Source of the DNA: Oscillospiraceae bacterium | Lineage (GTDB): Bacteria; Bacillota; Clostridia; Oscillospirales; CAG-272 | DNA length: 46,032 bases | Assembly (NCBI GenBank): GCA_015064005.1 | Contig: SVTA01000004.1 | Coordinates: 1 to 46,032, forward strand | Direction: 5' to 3' | Made by a program: the position numbers and the translations under genes | Notes under the pieces: generated by a model | The model's database searches: none | What the model saw: only the letters and a program-made list of their open reading frames with translations | What the model was told of the DNA's origin: nothing | Part shown: piece by piece, positions 26,094 to 33,882 of the stretch | Position numbering within the stretch: position 1 is the stretch's first letter | Layout: every line of letters starts with the position of its first letter

Positions 26094-27290
26094 GTGCTGA
26101 CTCTCGATAAGATCTATCAAGCCGCCTTCACCCTCAAGGACGTGGCCAGAAAAACCGATCTCATCCGCGCCCAGAATATGTGCCCCGACTGCAAGCTCTA
26201 TCTCAAAACCGAGAACCTGCAGGTCACGGGCAGCTTTAAGGTGCGCGGTGCGTATTATAAAATCAGCCAGCTCTCCGATGAGGAGAAATCCAAGGGTATC
26301 ATCGCTTGCAGCGCAGGCAACCACGCGCAGGGTGTGGCACTGGCTGCCAAGAAAATGGGCATCAAGAGCGTGATCTGTATGCCCGACGGTGCCCCCATCA
26401 GCAAGGTGGAGGCCACCAAGGCCTTCGGTGCCGAGGCTTGTCTTGTCCCCGGCGCCTACGACGATGCCTATGCCAAGGCGCTGCAGCTCTGTGATGAGAC
26501 CGGAGCCACCCTCATTCATCCCTTCGACGACGAGGATGTGATTGCGGGACAGGGTACCATTGGTCTTGAAATTCTTGATCAGCTGTCTGACGCAGACGCC
26601 GTAGTGGTTCCCATTGGCGGCGGCGGTCTGATCTCCGGCGTGGCCTACGCCATCAAGCATCTGAATCCAAACATCAAGGTGTACGGCGTGCAGGCTGAGC
26701 GTGCGCCCGCCATGGCCGAGAGCCGTGCGGCAGGTCGCGTGGTGACCCTTGACAGCGTTTCTACCTTTGCCGACGGTATTGCCGTAAAGCACCCCGGTGA
26801 CAACACCTTTGCCATCATCAAGGACTACGTGGACGATATTGTCACCGTCAGCGAGGACGAGATCGCTACGGCGATCCTGACCCTGATGGAAAAGCAAAAG
26901 CTGGTGGCCGAGGGTGCCGGCGCCGTGGGCGTTGCCGCCATTATGTTCGGCAAGCTGCCCGTTGCCGGCAAAAAGGTGGTGGCCGTGGTTTCCGGCGGCA
27001 ACATTGACGTGAATATCCTCTCCCGTGTGGTCACCAGAGGTCTTGTTACCACCGGACGCAACGCCACCTTGCAGATCGCGCTGGAGGATAAGCCCGGTCA
27101 GCTGCTCGGCGTCAGTAGCATCATTTCCCGCTGCGGCGGCAATGTGGTCAGTGTACATCACGAGCGTTCCGATGCCAATATGGCGGTGGCGAGCTGCTTC
27201 CTCAAAATCGGTATGGAAACCCGTGATTTCAAGCAGATCGAGGAGATCCGCAAGGCGCTCACCGACGCCGGCTTCAAGATCGTTTCTTAA
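26094..27290 (+). CDS. ilvA: Threonine ammonia-lyase (threonine deaminase)
   Basis: 398 aa. It makes 2-oxobutyrate from threonine, the entry to isoleucine. The PLP domain carries the lysine in VTGSFKVRGAYYK, SAGNHAQGVALAA and the glycine loop IGGGGLISGVAYA. The last ~75 residues are one ACT domain (LQIALEDKPGQLLGVSSII), so the protein is the ~400-aa form with a single short regulatory domain. GTG 26094 is taken as start because GGAGG lies 7 bases before it; the TTG 26073 of the track is inside ilvE. Presence in a complete Ile/Val/Leu operon argues for a biosynthetic, not catabolic, role. Confidence 0.9.
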   Translation: MLTLDKIYQAAFTLKDVARKTDLIRAQNMCPDCKLYLKTENLQVTGSFKVRGAYYKISQLSDEEKSKGIIACSAGNHAQGVALAAKKMGIKSVICMPDGAPISKVEATKAFGAEACLVPGAYDDAYAKALQLCDETGATLIHPFDDEDVIAGQGTIGLEILDQLSDADAVVVPIGGGGLISGVAYAIKHLNPNIKVYGVQAERAPAMAESRAAGRVVTLDSVSTFADGIAVKHPGDNTFAIIKDYVDDIVTVSEDEIATAILTLMEKQKLVAEGAGAVGVAAIMFGKLPVAGKKVVAVVSGGNIDVNILSRVVTRGLVTTGRNATLQIALEDKPGQLLGVSSIISRCGGNVVSVHHERSDANMAVASCFLKIGMETRDFKQIEEIRKALTDAGFKIVS

Positions 27291-27309
27291 GCCCGAAAGG
27301 AGAACTATG

Positions 27310-27684
27310 ATGATCAAGCAAATTGCAACCGATAAGGCCCCCGCCGCTATCGGCCCCTATTCTCAGGGTCTCGATCTCGGCAATATGGTATTCGTTTCCG
27401 GTCAGATTCCCGTGAATCCCGAAACCGGCGCCATTCCCGAGGATGTGGAGGCGCAGGCCGTGCAGTCTCTCACCAATCTGAAAAACGTGCTGGCCGCCGC
27501 CGGTCTCGGTATGGAAAACGTGGTCAAGACCGTGGTGTTCCTCTCCGACCTTGCGGATTTTGCCGTGGTAAACAAGATCTACGAGAGCTTCTTCAAGGCG
27601 CCGTTCCCCGCCCGGAGCTGTGTGCAGGTTGCGGCTATTCCCAAGGGCTGCAAGCTGGAGATCGAGTGTATCGCCGTCAGATAA
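27310..27684 (+). CDS. ridA: RidA family 2-iminobutanoate/2-iminopropanoate deaminase
   Basis: 124 aa. RidA hydrolyses the reactive enamine/imine released by threonine/serine deaminases, and so protects PLP enzymes such as IlvE. Signature parts: AIGPYSQGLDLGNMVFVSGQ at the N-terminus and FPARSCVQVAAIPKGCKLEIE at the C-terminus with the conserved Arg. It lies directly behind ilvA, the source of its substrate, which supports the role. ATG 27310 (7 bases from GGAG) is preferred to ATG 27307 (4 bases). Last gene of the operon. Confidence 0.93.
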   Translation: MIKQIATDKAPAAIGPYSQGLDLGNMVFVSGQIPVNPETGAIPEDVEAQAVQSLTNLKNVLAAAGLGMENVVKTVVFLSDLADFAVVNKIYESFFKAPFPARSCVQVAAIPKGCKLEIECIAVR

Positions 27685-27692
27685 CAAAACAT

Positions 27693-27731
27693 AAAAAAGA
27701 GCAGGATTTACACAAATCCTGCTCTTTTTTT
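27693..27731. terminator. Bidirectional terminator after ridA
   Basis: AAAAAAGAGCAGGATTT, loop ACAC and its full complement ending in T7: a 17-bp stem. It closes the ilv-leu operon and can serve the minus-strand lipoprotein gene from the other side. Confidence 0.9.
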
Positions 27732-27747
27732 ACCCCGAACGGGCGTT

Positions 27748-27806
27748 TTTGGAAATATAATTTACAAATTTGGAAATATTGATTTATGAATTTGGAACAA
27801 TTTGCG
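27748..27806. repeat. AT-rich short tandem repeat, about 21-bp period
   Basis: TTTGGAAATAT starts at 27748 and again at 27769, and TTTGGAACAAT at 27791: three copies spaced 21 and 22 bp, two helical turns. It lies between two converging transcription units. Function unknown; it could be chance decay of a short duplication. Confidence 0.4.
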
Positions 27807-27813
27807 ATTGTTA

Positions 27814-29247
27814 TCAGGAGTACGTGATGTTATCCACCGTAACCTCATAGTAATACACATATGCGCTACCGCCCCGATAGATCCAGATGGAGGCCATATA
27901 AGAGTAGGATACCAGCTTGCCGTCCTTTATCTCCACGTCCAGCATGGAGGAGGTGCGGCGCACGCGGTTCACGCCGGAGCCAACGGCCTCCAGCCGATCG
28001 GCAAAGGAGTTGATGTCCACGGATTTGAATTTGAAGCGGCTGGCGCGGTTGACCTCCTCGGAGGTGGTCAGATTGCAATGGTTGAAGAAGGTGGTGTCAA
28101 ACCAGGCGTAGACCTTATCCCGCGCCGCGGCGCTGGAAATTGCCTTGGCGGGATTGGGCGAGTCCTTCTCCTCCACGGTCAGCTTGCCGCCTTCGTACTT
28201 GTAGCCCATTTTGGCGCCGTCCCGATCCACGATGCTGCCCTCAAAGGCGTAGTCGCCTTCGCTTTCCAGCTGGCGGATCTCGTAATCGTAGCTTTCCTGC
28301 AGCACCTTTTTACCGCTTTCGGTATCGGGTTTGAGGTAATATTTTTCGGATTTATCAAAGGAAATACCGTTGGAGCATTCCACCTCGCGGAAGATGGCTG
28401 CGGCCTCCTCGGCAAGACGCAGATCCTTGACCTCCTTGTATGCGGAAAAGTCCGGCGCTGCGGCGGTGGTGCTGTTGATGTCCTCATAGCGGGCGGTGTA
28501 GGTCAGCTTGGAAACGATTTCGTTGACGGTGCGCGCAAAGGTGGTGTCAAAGGACATCTCCACAGGCACAAAGTCTTCGGTGACGCGATAGGTGAAGGTG
28601 GCGTTCTGAACGGTATCGGCAAAATTCGCGCGGGAGGTGCCGAAGTAAATCGCCAGGCGGTCAAGACCGGAGGAGGAGAAATCTGTCATCGTGACGGTCC
28701 ACTCGCCGAGGTCGTTCTTCTCACAGGTCACGGTGTCGGCAGTCTCCTGCAGAATGCGGAACAGCAGCCCATAGCCTTGCCCCGCGAGATGCGTGCGGTA
28801 TTCTGCCGTGGTGAGGAGAGAGAAGATCGATACGGTTTCGCCGTTGGCGGCGATCTGGTTGCTGTACATCTTGCCGTCGGCAAAGCCGTTTTCCTGCACA
28901 GTGGTGGTCGACCCCAGGAAGGAGTTGGCATAGGTGTGGGTGGTGGCGGTCCTGCGCTGATAGGTCAGGGCGCCGGTGCTGCTGAGGCCTGCGGCCGTTG
29001 TTTCCTCAGCAACGCTTTGCTGCCAGCGGCGGCCGTCGCTTTTGCCGTGGATGGTTGTTTCGGTCAGCAGCCGGTAGGAGTCTACGAACTCGTGGCTATT
29101 GATATCCATGGAAAAAATGTGCGCTGCCTTGTCCTCCGGAGAACGGAAGGAGAAAAAAAGATTCTTGATCGCGCAGGAGGAAAGGGTGGGGAGCATCAGC
29201 GCCAGCAAAAGGACAGCAACGGTGATTTTTGTAAAAAAAGGCTTCAT
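27814..29247 (-). CDS. Large putative lipoprotein of unknown function
   Basis: 477 aa. The N-terminus is a clear lipoprotein signal: MKPFFTKITVAVLLLAL, then LPTLSSC with the lipidated Cys at about 24. The body is rich in Thr, Ser, Tyr and beta-type patterns with regularly spaced YDYEI/YTARYE/KYYLKP strands, so an extracytoplasmic beta-rich protein is likely. I recognise no family. ATG 29247 with GGGAGG 7 bases upstream is used; the track's longer start lies before this site. It follows the 12-TM protein gene by 46 bases and has its own promoter inside the end of that gene, so it may be transcribed both with it and alone. Confidence 0.75.
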   Translation of the reverse strand: MKPFFTKITVAVLLLALMLPTLSSCAIKNLFFSFRSPEDKAAHIFSMDINSHEFVDSYRLLTETTIHGKSDGRRWQQSVAEETTAAGLSSTGALTYQRRTATTHTYANSFLGSTTTVQENGFADGKMYSNQIAANGETVSIFSLLTTAEYRTHLAGQGYGLLFRILQETADTVTCEKNDLGEWTVTMTDFSSSGLDRLAIYFGTSRANFADTVQNATFTYRVTEDFVPVEMSFDTTFARTVNEIVSKLTYTARYEDINSTTAAAPDFSAYKEVKDLRLAEEAAAIFREVECSNGISFDKSEKYYLKPDTESGKKVLQESYDYEIRQLESEGDYAFEGSIVDRDGAKMGYKYEGGKLTVEEKDSPNPAKAISSAAARDKVYAWFDTTFFNHCNLTTSEEVNRASRFKFKSVDINSFADRLEAVGSGVNRVRRTSSMLDVEIKDGKLVSYSYMASIWIYRGGSAYVYYYEVTVDNITYS

Positions 29248-29290
29248 ACGGACCTCCCGAGGGGCATGTTGTGGATTATATCCAATTTTT

Positions 29291-29319
29291 AGTTTAGCAT
29301 ACCCCTTTGGAATAGTCAA
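29291..29319 (-). promoter_or_regulatory. Possible internal promoter of the large lipoprotein gene
   Basis: On the minus strand TTGACT, 17-base spacer ending TATGC, TAAACT. It overlaps the last codons of the membrane protein gene. Confidence 0.4.
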
Positions 29320-30658
29320 GTTTCTTCGCCGCGTGTTTTAAAAAAATTAACAAATACAGATAGCGAAGCAGAGTAAGAGCGCCGGAAACGAGCAAAAGCG
29401 TGACGGCGTCGATTTGCGTGTAGAGGAAGATCTCCACGCCGAGGGCCACGGCAGAAAGCAGCCCCGCCACGGCAAGATGCCCCCTCCCGGTAAGGTCGCG
29501 GCGCACGGGCCCCACGATCAGTAGCAGGAAGCCCGCAAGGAAAACGAGATACGTGAGGCCCTGAAGCCAAAGGTTGATCTCGCCAAACAGAAGCGCCAGA
29601 TCATGCTCGAAGGCAAGGCGGGGGAGGTAGATCATCTGAAGGGCCGAAAGCAGAAAATCCAGAGTACCGCCCAGCACCTCGGCGCCGAGGATCAGCAGGT
29701 AGCCCACGCGAGCGGGGCGATCTCTGCCGCTTTCCCGATATTCATGGTAGAAATAAATCAAGAAAAGCACGAACCAAAAGCCGGCGGCAAGAGGGAGCCA
29801 CGCAAAGTAATTGAGTGCGATCAGCTGATCTGTCATCGTAGCGCCGCTATTTGCCAGTAATGCCTCCGCCGTCGTATAAGCGGCACGCAGCAGGATCACC
29901 AGCAGGAGCGCTATAAAGGTTGCCCCGGAAAGCACGTGCCTTTTCAGGTACGAGAGCCGCTCCAATGCCGAGAAGATGGCGTAGGTGGCGGCCGTCATCA
30001 GCAGGATCAGGCTCCAGAGCAGCAGGCAGAGGAGAAGAATCCTTGGCGTGCGGGAGGAATGGAGCAGCACCTCGCCCAGCGCCGCACCACAGAATGAAAG
30101 GCCGAGGCAGCCAAGCAAAAGAAGGGCAAGGCGCCCGATGCTTTTCAGCACCGCACGGCCGTAGTGAGGGGTCTCTTGGGCGGCGTAGTTGAAATAAATA
30201 TCCCGTTCCTTAAAGGCGAAGGCCAGATACGCGGCCAGCAGCAGAAAGAGATTCAGGGCTACCTGTGCGGTATCGATGGCAGCATAGTTGATATTGGTAG
30301 TCACGCAAAGCGACAGTGGATACAGCAGGGCAAAGGCACCGAGGGTACCGTACAGCATATAGCGTCCGGCCCGACTCCAAAAGGCGGCGCGGGTCGCTGC
30401 CGTACGTTCATCCTGCTGTGTACCACGCCCGCAGAGCGCTCCTGCGACAAGACAAGCGATGCCGAGGAGGAGGACGGTGGCTTCAAAATATACGGGCAGA
30501 TAATAGTGGGATTTGGGGAAGGCGCGGGTGCCCTCTATGTTGAGAAATACGTTCACCCATCGCAGCGCACCGCACAGTAGCGCCCAGAGAGTGGCCAACA
30601 GAATGCCGTTGCGGGCGATTCTGCCCCGTTCAAATTCAATGCGTTCATCGTAAAACAT
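29294..30658 (-). CDS. Multi-pass membrane protein of unknown function
   Basis: 454 aa with about 12 hydrophobic segments from residue 15 on, for example NGILLATLWALLCGALRW, FIALLLVILLRAAY and GHLAVAGLLSAVALGVEIF. The short N-terminus MFYDERIEFERGRIARNG is charged and cytoplasmic. Many polar loops are short; no transporter or enzyme motif is recognised. ATG 30658 follows GGGAGG by 7 bases and overlaps the stop codon of the XRE gene by one base, so the two are translated together. Small XRE regulators paired with a membrane protein are frequent in Firmicutes, usually with unknown function. Confidence 0.75.
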   Translation of the reverse strand: MFYDERIEFERGRIARNGILLATLWALLCGALRWVNVFLNIEGTRAFPKSHYYLPVYFEATVLLLGIACLVAGALCGRGTQQDERTAATRAAFWSRAGRYMLYGTLGAFALLYPLSLCVTTNINYAAIDTAQVALNLFLLLAAYLAFAFKERDIYFNYAAQETPHYGRAVLKSIGRLALLLLGCLGLSFCGAALGEVLLHSSRTPRILLLCLLLWSLILLMTAATYAIFSALERLSYLKRHVLSGATFIALLLVILLRAAYTTAEALLANSGATMTDQLIALNYFAWLPLAAGFWFVLFLIYFYHEYRESGRDRPARVGYLLILGAEVLGGTLDFLLSALQMIYLPRLAFEHDLALLFGEINLWLQGLTYLVFLAGFLLLIVGPVRRDLTGRGHLAVAGLLSAVALGVEIFLYTQIDAVTLLLVSGALTLLRYLYLLIFLKHAAKKLDYSKGVC

Positions 30659-30855
30659 TATGACACCTCCCAGAAAAGATCGTTCAGCGTTAGCCCCAGC
30701 GCCCGACAAATGCGGATGCAGAGCTCGATGGTGGGATTGTAGCCGCCGTTTTCGATCATATTGATGGTCTGCCGCGAGACCCCGATCTGCCGTGCCAGCT
30801 CTCCCTGTGATAGATGCAGCTTTGTGCGCGCGTCACGCATGCGGTTATTTTCCAT
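30658..30855 (-). CDS. Small XRE-family (Cro/CI-type) regulator
   Basis: 65 aa, almost entirely a helix-turn-helix domain: MRDARTKLHLSQGELARQIG followed by VSRQTINMIENGGYNPTIELCIRICRALGLTLNDLFW. This is the stand-alone HTH type that often regulates the membrane protein gene it overlaps. The start is ATG 30855 with AGGGGG upstream. Its own promoter lies between two matching 18-bp operators, so it is most likely an autorepressor; the signal it answers to is unknown. Confidence 0.88.
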   Translation of the reverse strand: MENNRMRDARTKLHLSQGELARQIGVSRQTINMIENGGYNPTIELCIRICRALGLTLNDLFWEVS

Positions 30856-30864
30856 ATGGCCCCC

Positions 30865-30882
30865 TGTCAATTATATTTGACA
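30865..30882. promoter_or_regulatory. Operator 1 of the XRE regulator
   Basis: TGTCAA-TTATAT-TTGACA, a perfect 6+6 inverted repeat with 6-base spacer, covers the predicted transcription start of the XRE gene. Confidence 0.65.
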
Positions 30883-30884
30883 TA

Positions 30885-30913
30885 ATTATAGCATGTTTCT
30901 TTTGAGATGTCAA
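30885..30913 (-). promoter_or_regulatory. Promoter of the XRE-membrane protein operon
   Basis: On the minus strand TTGACA (30908-30913), 17-base spacer ending ATGC, TATAAT (30885-30890): perfect consensus. The -35 box is one half of operator 2. Confidence 0.8.
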
Positions 30914-30925
30914 GTATATTTGACA
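30908..30925. promoter_or_regulatory. Operator 2 of the XRE regulator
   Basis: TGTCAA-GTATAT-TTGACA, same half-sites and spacing as operator 1. Centres are 43 bp apart, about four helical turns, so two dimers would sit on the same DNA face. Confidence 0.65.
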
Positions 30926-31022
30926 AATTTTTGGATTTTTTTCAAGCGGCGAGTGCCAAAGCGGCGCAGGGTATAAAAAAATGTTTTTTTTGTATGGATT
31001 TGTGTTTCGTGGAGGGGAGGGC

Positions 31023-31051
31023 TTGACACCGGATTTATTTTTTATTAAAAT
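31023..31051 (+). promoter_or_regulatory. Promoter of the ceramidase-like / DUF4838 operon
   Basis: TTGACA (31023-31028), 17-base spacer, TAAAAT (31046-31051). The leader is about 67 bases with no obvious hairpin. The 140 bases upstream are AT-rich and hold nothing else I recognise. Confidence 0.75.
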
Positions 31052-31124
31052 GTAGGAAGAGGATTGTTGCTATGTGCCCGGAGGGGTGTGACGGACAATC
31101 TCACTTGAAAAAAGGAGAAAACGA

Positions 31125-32492
31125 ATGCTGAAGGCAGGATTTATGGAGGTAGACTATACCCCCGACGAGGGCTGGATGCCCGGACAGATCGAAAGACATT
31201 ACGCCAAGGGCGCGCGCACGCCGATCATGGCGCACGCGGCGGCGATTGAAAGCAGTACGGGCAATGCCGTGCTGATCTCGCTGGATATTTTGTTCGTTTC
31301 GCAGAATTTTACGGATGGCTTGCGCCGTCGGGTATCGGAACGGATCGGTATTTCCGGAGAGCATATTTTCATTGCCGCTACCCATACCCACACGGGCTGC
31401 GGCACGGACGTGGATTGCTGGGGCACTCCCGCTGACGCGGAAATGGCTGCCAAGGTGCAGGATGCCGCCTTTGAGGCTGCCGTCACCGCATGGGAGCGTC
31501 GCTCCGCTTGCAGAATGGGTGTCGGCACAGGCTTTGACGCGCGCTTTAACTTCTGCCGCGACTGGTTCACCACCGACGGCACCATCAAATTCAACCCCAG
31601 CATGAAGAATCCCGAAAAGCTGGTGCGCCCCTATGCGGCGGTGGATCATACCGTCAACGTGATCCGCTTCGATAACGAGGCGGGCGAACCCCTTTGCTTT
31701 GTGGTCAATTACGCCAACCATCTGGATACCAACAATCGCCGCGATGCCTTTTCCGCCGATTATGCGGGCTTTATGCGCCTGGCGCTGCGCCGTGAATATG
31801 GCGACGTTGCGGTGCTGTTCCTCAACGGCTGCTGCGGCAACGTGAACCATTACGATTTTGCTACCGGCAGCCACCTCACCGGCCATTGCAGAGAGGGCGT
31901 GCTTCCTGCGGAGGAGATCGGTAACGGCCTTGCCGAAACGGTAGAGGGCATCACCCCCGCCATTCTCACCGAGGCAAAGGACGTGCATATCCAGAGCCGC
32001 ATCAGGCCCTATATGACCTCTCGCCGCCTTGCCACGGAAAAGAACAAGGCTTGGGCCAAGGAGTGGCAGGCTACCCGCGAGGCACGCCTTGCCGCAGGTG
32101 AAAAGCAGGATCTGCGCCGGGATATCCTGGCCGAGCTCTATCTCTGCGATGAATCGAAGCTTGAAAAGACCGTAGATCTGGACATCCAGGTGATGCAGCT
32201 CGGGCCCATTGTGCTGGTGGGTCTGCCCGGCGAGGTCTATTCCGACGTAGGATTGAAGATCAAGGCGCTTTCGCCCTTCCCCAACACCGTGGTGGCAGAG
32301 CTGGTGGGCGGCCATAAGGGCTATATCACCCCTGAGATCATTCAGCGCTCCGGCTGCTATGAGGGCACCTACAGCAACATTGCCTTTGCGGGCCCCGAGA
32401 CCCCCGATATGCTGGTGGAGGGCGCCGTGCAGATGCTGAAGTCCCTGTATGAGGTGGACAACCACACTGTGATCGGTGATTTTGCGTTCTGA
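31125..32492 (+). CDS. Neutral ceramidase-like amidohydrolase (copy 1)
   Basis: 455 aa. The fold pattern is that of the neutral/alkaline ceramidase N-terminal domain family: KAGFMEVDYTPDEGWMPG at the start, zinc-ligand motif AATHTHTGCG near residue 87, VNYANHLDTN near 197 and LFLNGCCGNVNHYDF near 235. Known members cleave N-acyl bonds using one zinc ion. There is no signal peptide and the C-terminal immunoglobulin-like domain of secreted ceramidases is absent, so it should act in the cytoplasm and the real substrate may be a different N-acyl compound, for instance an N-acylated sugar. AAAGGAG precedes the ATG. First gene of a three-gene operon. Confidence 0.75.
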   Translation: MLKAGFMEVDYTPDEGWMPGQIERHYAKGARTPIMAHAAAIESSTGNAVLISLDILFVSQNFTDGLRRRVSERIGISGEHIFIAATHTHTGCGTDVDCWGTPADAEMAAKVQDAAFEAAVTAWERRSACRMGVGTGFDARFNFCRDWFTTDGTIKFNPSMKNPEKLVRPYAAVDHTVNVIRFDNEAGEPLCFVVNYANHLDTNNRRDAFSADYAGFMRLALRREYGDVAVLFLNGCCGNVNHYDFATGSHLTGHCREGVLPAEEIGNGLAETVEGITPAILTEAKDVHIQSRIRPYMTSRRLATEKNKAWAKEWQATREARLAAGEKQDLRRDILAELYLCDESKLEKTVDLDIQVMQLGPIVLVGLPGEVYSDVGLKIKALSPFPNTVVAELVGGHKGYITPEIIQRSGCYEGTYSNIAFAGPETPDMLVEGAVQMLKSLYEVDNHTVIGDFAF

Positions 32493-32541
32493 CCGAAAAT
32501 TCCAAAAAATATTTAAAAATTCCAAAAAGGAGTGTTTGCTG

Positions 32542-33852
32542 ATGAAAGCAGGATTTGCACAGGTCGATTTCACCCCTCCCTACGGCTATATGCCCGGAGA
32601 ATTTGACGGCTATTACGCCTTTAGCGCACATTTGCCCCTTTGCGCCAATGCCGGCGCCTTTGGCGAGGGCGAGGACACCGTGATCCTCATTTCCGCCGAC
32701 TACATGCAGTTTCCCACCCATTATGCCGATACCATCCGTAAAATGACCTCTGAAGCTACCGGCGTGCCGGTAGACCATATCACCCTGGCCGCCACCCACA
32801 CGCATATGAGCTGCTCCTCCCCCGATAATTGCTGGAAATGCCCCGGCGAGCCCGAGATCGCTGCCGTGGTGGCCAAGCGCATCGCACAATCCGCCGTGGA
32901 GGCTCTTGCTAACCGCAGGGAGGCTACCCTTTCCGCCGGTATCACCGAGGAGCGGCGCTTCAGCTTCTGCCGCGACTGGGTGCTGAAGGACGGCACTGTC
33001 AAGTGCAACCCCGGCTACACCCGTGACGACCTCGATCACACCTGTGCCACTCCCGATTATCGCGTCAATGTGATGAAGGTGGAGCGCGAGGGCAAGCTTT
33101 CCGCCATCATGGTGAACTACGCCAACCACCCCGACACGCACTGGGGCAAGGATCGCATGAAGTTCAGCCCCGAGTGGCCCGGCTTTATGCGCAAGGCTCT
33201 GCAGGAAAGGTACGGCGAGGACGTGAAGGTGCTGTTCTTCAACGGTGCCTGCGGTGACGTCAACGACCGCGATTTCGGTTTCAAGACCGATATCAACGGC
33301 GGCCACCGCGATCCCTCCGCCAATCCCCCCGAGGTCATCGGCAACGGCCTTGCCGATACGGTTTCCAAGCTGCTGGATACCCTGCCTGCCGGCACGGCCG
33401 AGGGCGAGGTCAAGGCCTTTGCCCGCGGTATCACCGTCAACCGCCGTCAGATTTCCGACAGAGAACGCAAGTGGGCGGAGGATACGCTGAAGCGAGCAGA
33501 AAACGAGTACTTGAAGAGCTGGGAGTACGGTACGGCAAAGGCCTTTATGGAGCGTAGCCAGAACGTGCCCGAAACCGAGGAGTTTGTGGTGCAGGTGGTC
33601 AAGGTCGGCCCCTGGGTTATCGCCGCTATGCCCGGCGAGATCTACACCGAGCTGGGACTTTTGGTCAAGGAGGGCTCTCCCTTTGAGCATACCGTGATTT
33701 CCGAGTTGACCAACGGCTCTCACGGCTACGTCATTCCCGATCGCGTCCGCGAAAACGGCTCCTATGAGGGTCGCTTCAGCTCCGGCACCACTGGCTTCGG
33801 TGCTTGCGATGCCATTGTCAAGGGTACGCTGGAGATGCTGAAGGAGCTGTAA
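32542..33852 (+). CDS. Neutral ceramidase-like amidohydrolase (copy 2)
   Basis: 436 aa, a paralogue of the gene before it: KAGFAQVDFTPPYGYMPGEF, AATHTHMSCSS near residue 88, VNYANHPDTHWG near 194, LFFNGACGDVNDRDF near 235 and the shared FCRDW segment. The same zinc-binding His pattern is kept in both copies, so both are probably active, perhaps on different substrates or as a hetero-oligomer. No signal peptide. Start ATG 32542 follows AAAAAGGAG; the longer start of the track lies in copy 1. It is 49 bases behind copy 1. Confidence 0.75.
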   Translation: MKAGFAQVDFTPPYGYMPGEFDGYYAFSAHLPLCANAGAFGEGEDTVILISADYMQFPTHYADTIRKMTSEATGVPVDHITLAATHTHMSCSSPDNCWKCPGEPEIAAVVAKRIAQSAVEALANRREATLSAGITEERRFSFCRDWVLKDGTVKCNPGYTRDDLDHTCATPDYRVNVMKVEREGKLSAIMVNYANHPDTHWGKDRMKFSPEWPGFMRKALQERYGEDVKVLFFNGACGDVNDRDFGFKTDINGGHRDPSANPPEVIGNGLADTVSKLLDTLPAGTAEGEVKAFARGITVNRRQISDRERKWAEDTLKRAENEYLKSWEYGTAKAFMERSQNVPETEEFVVQVVKVGPWVIAAMPGEIYTELGLLVKEGSPFEHTVISELTNGSHGYVIPDRVRENGSYEGRFSSGTTGFGACDAIVKGTLEMLKEL

Positions 33853-33882
33853 TACATACTGTAAAAAGCAAAGGAGAAAAAT

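Noticed and set aside
27802-29292. 496-aa plus-strand frame opposite the large lipoprotein
   Set aside because: The minus-strand frame has a ribosome binding site and a lipoprotein signal peptide; the plus frame has neither.
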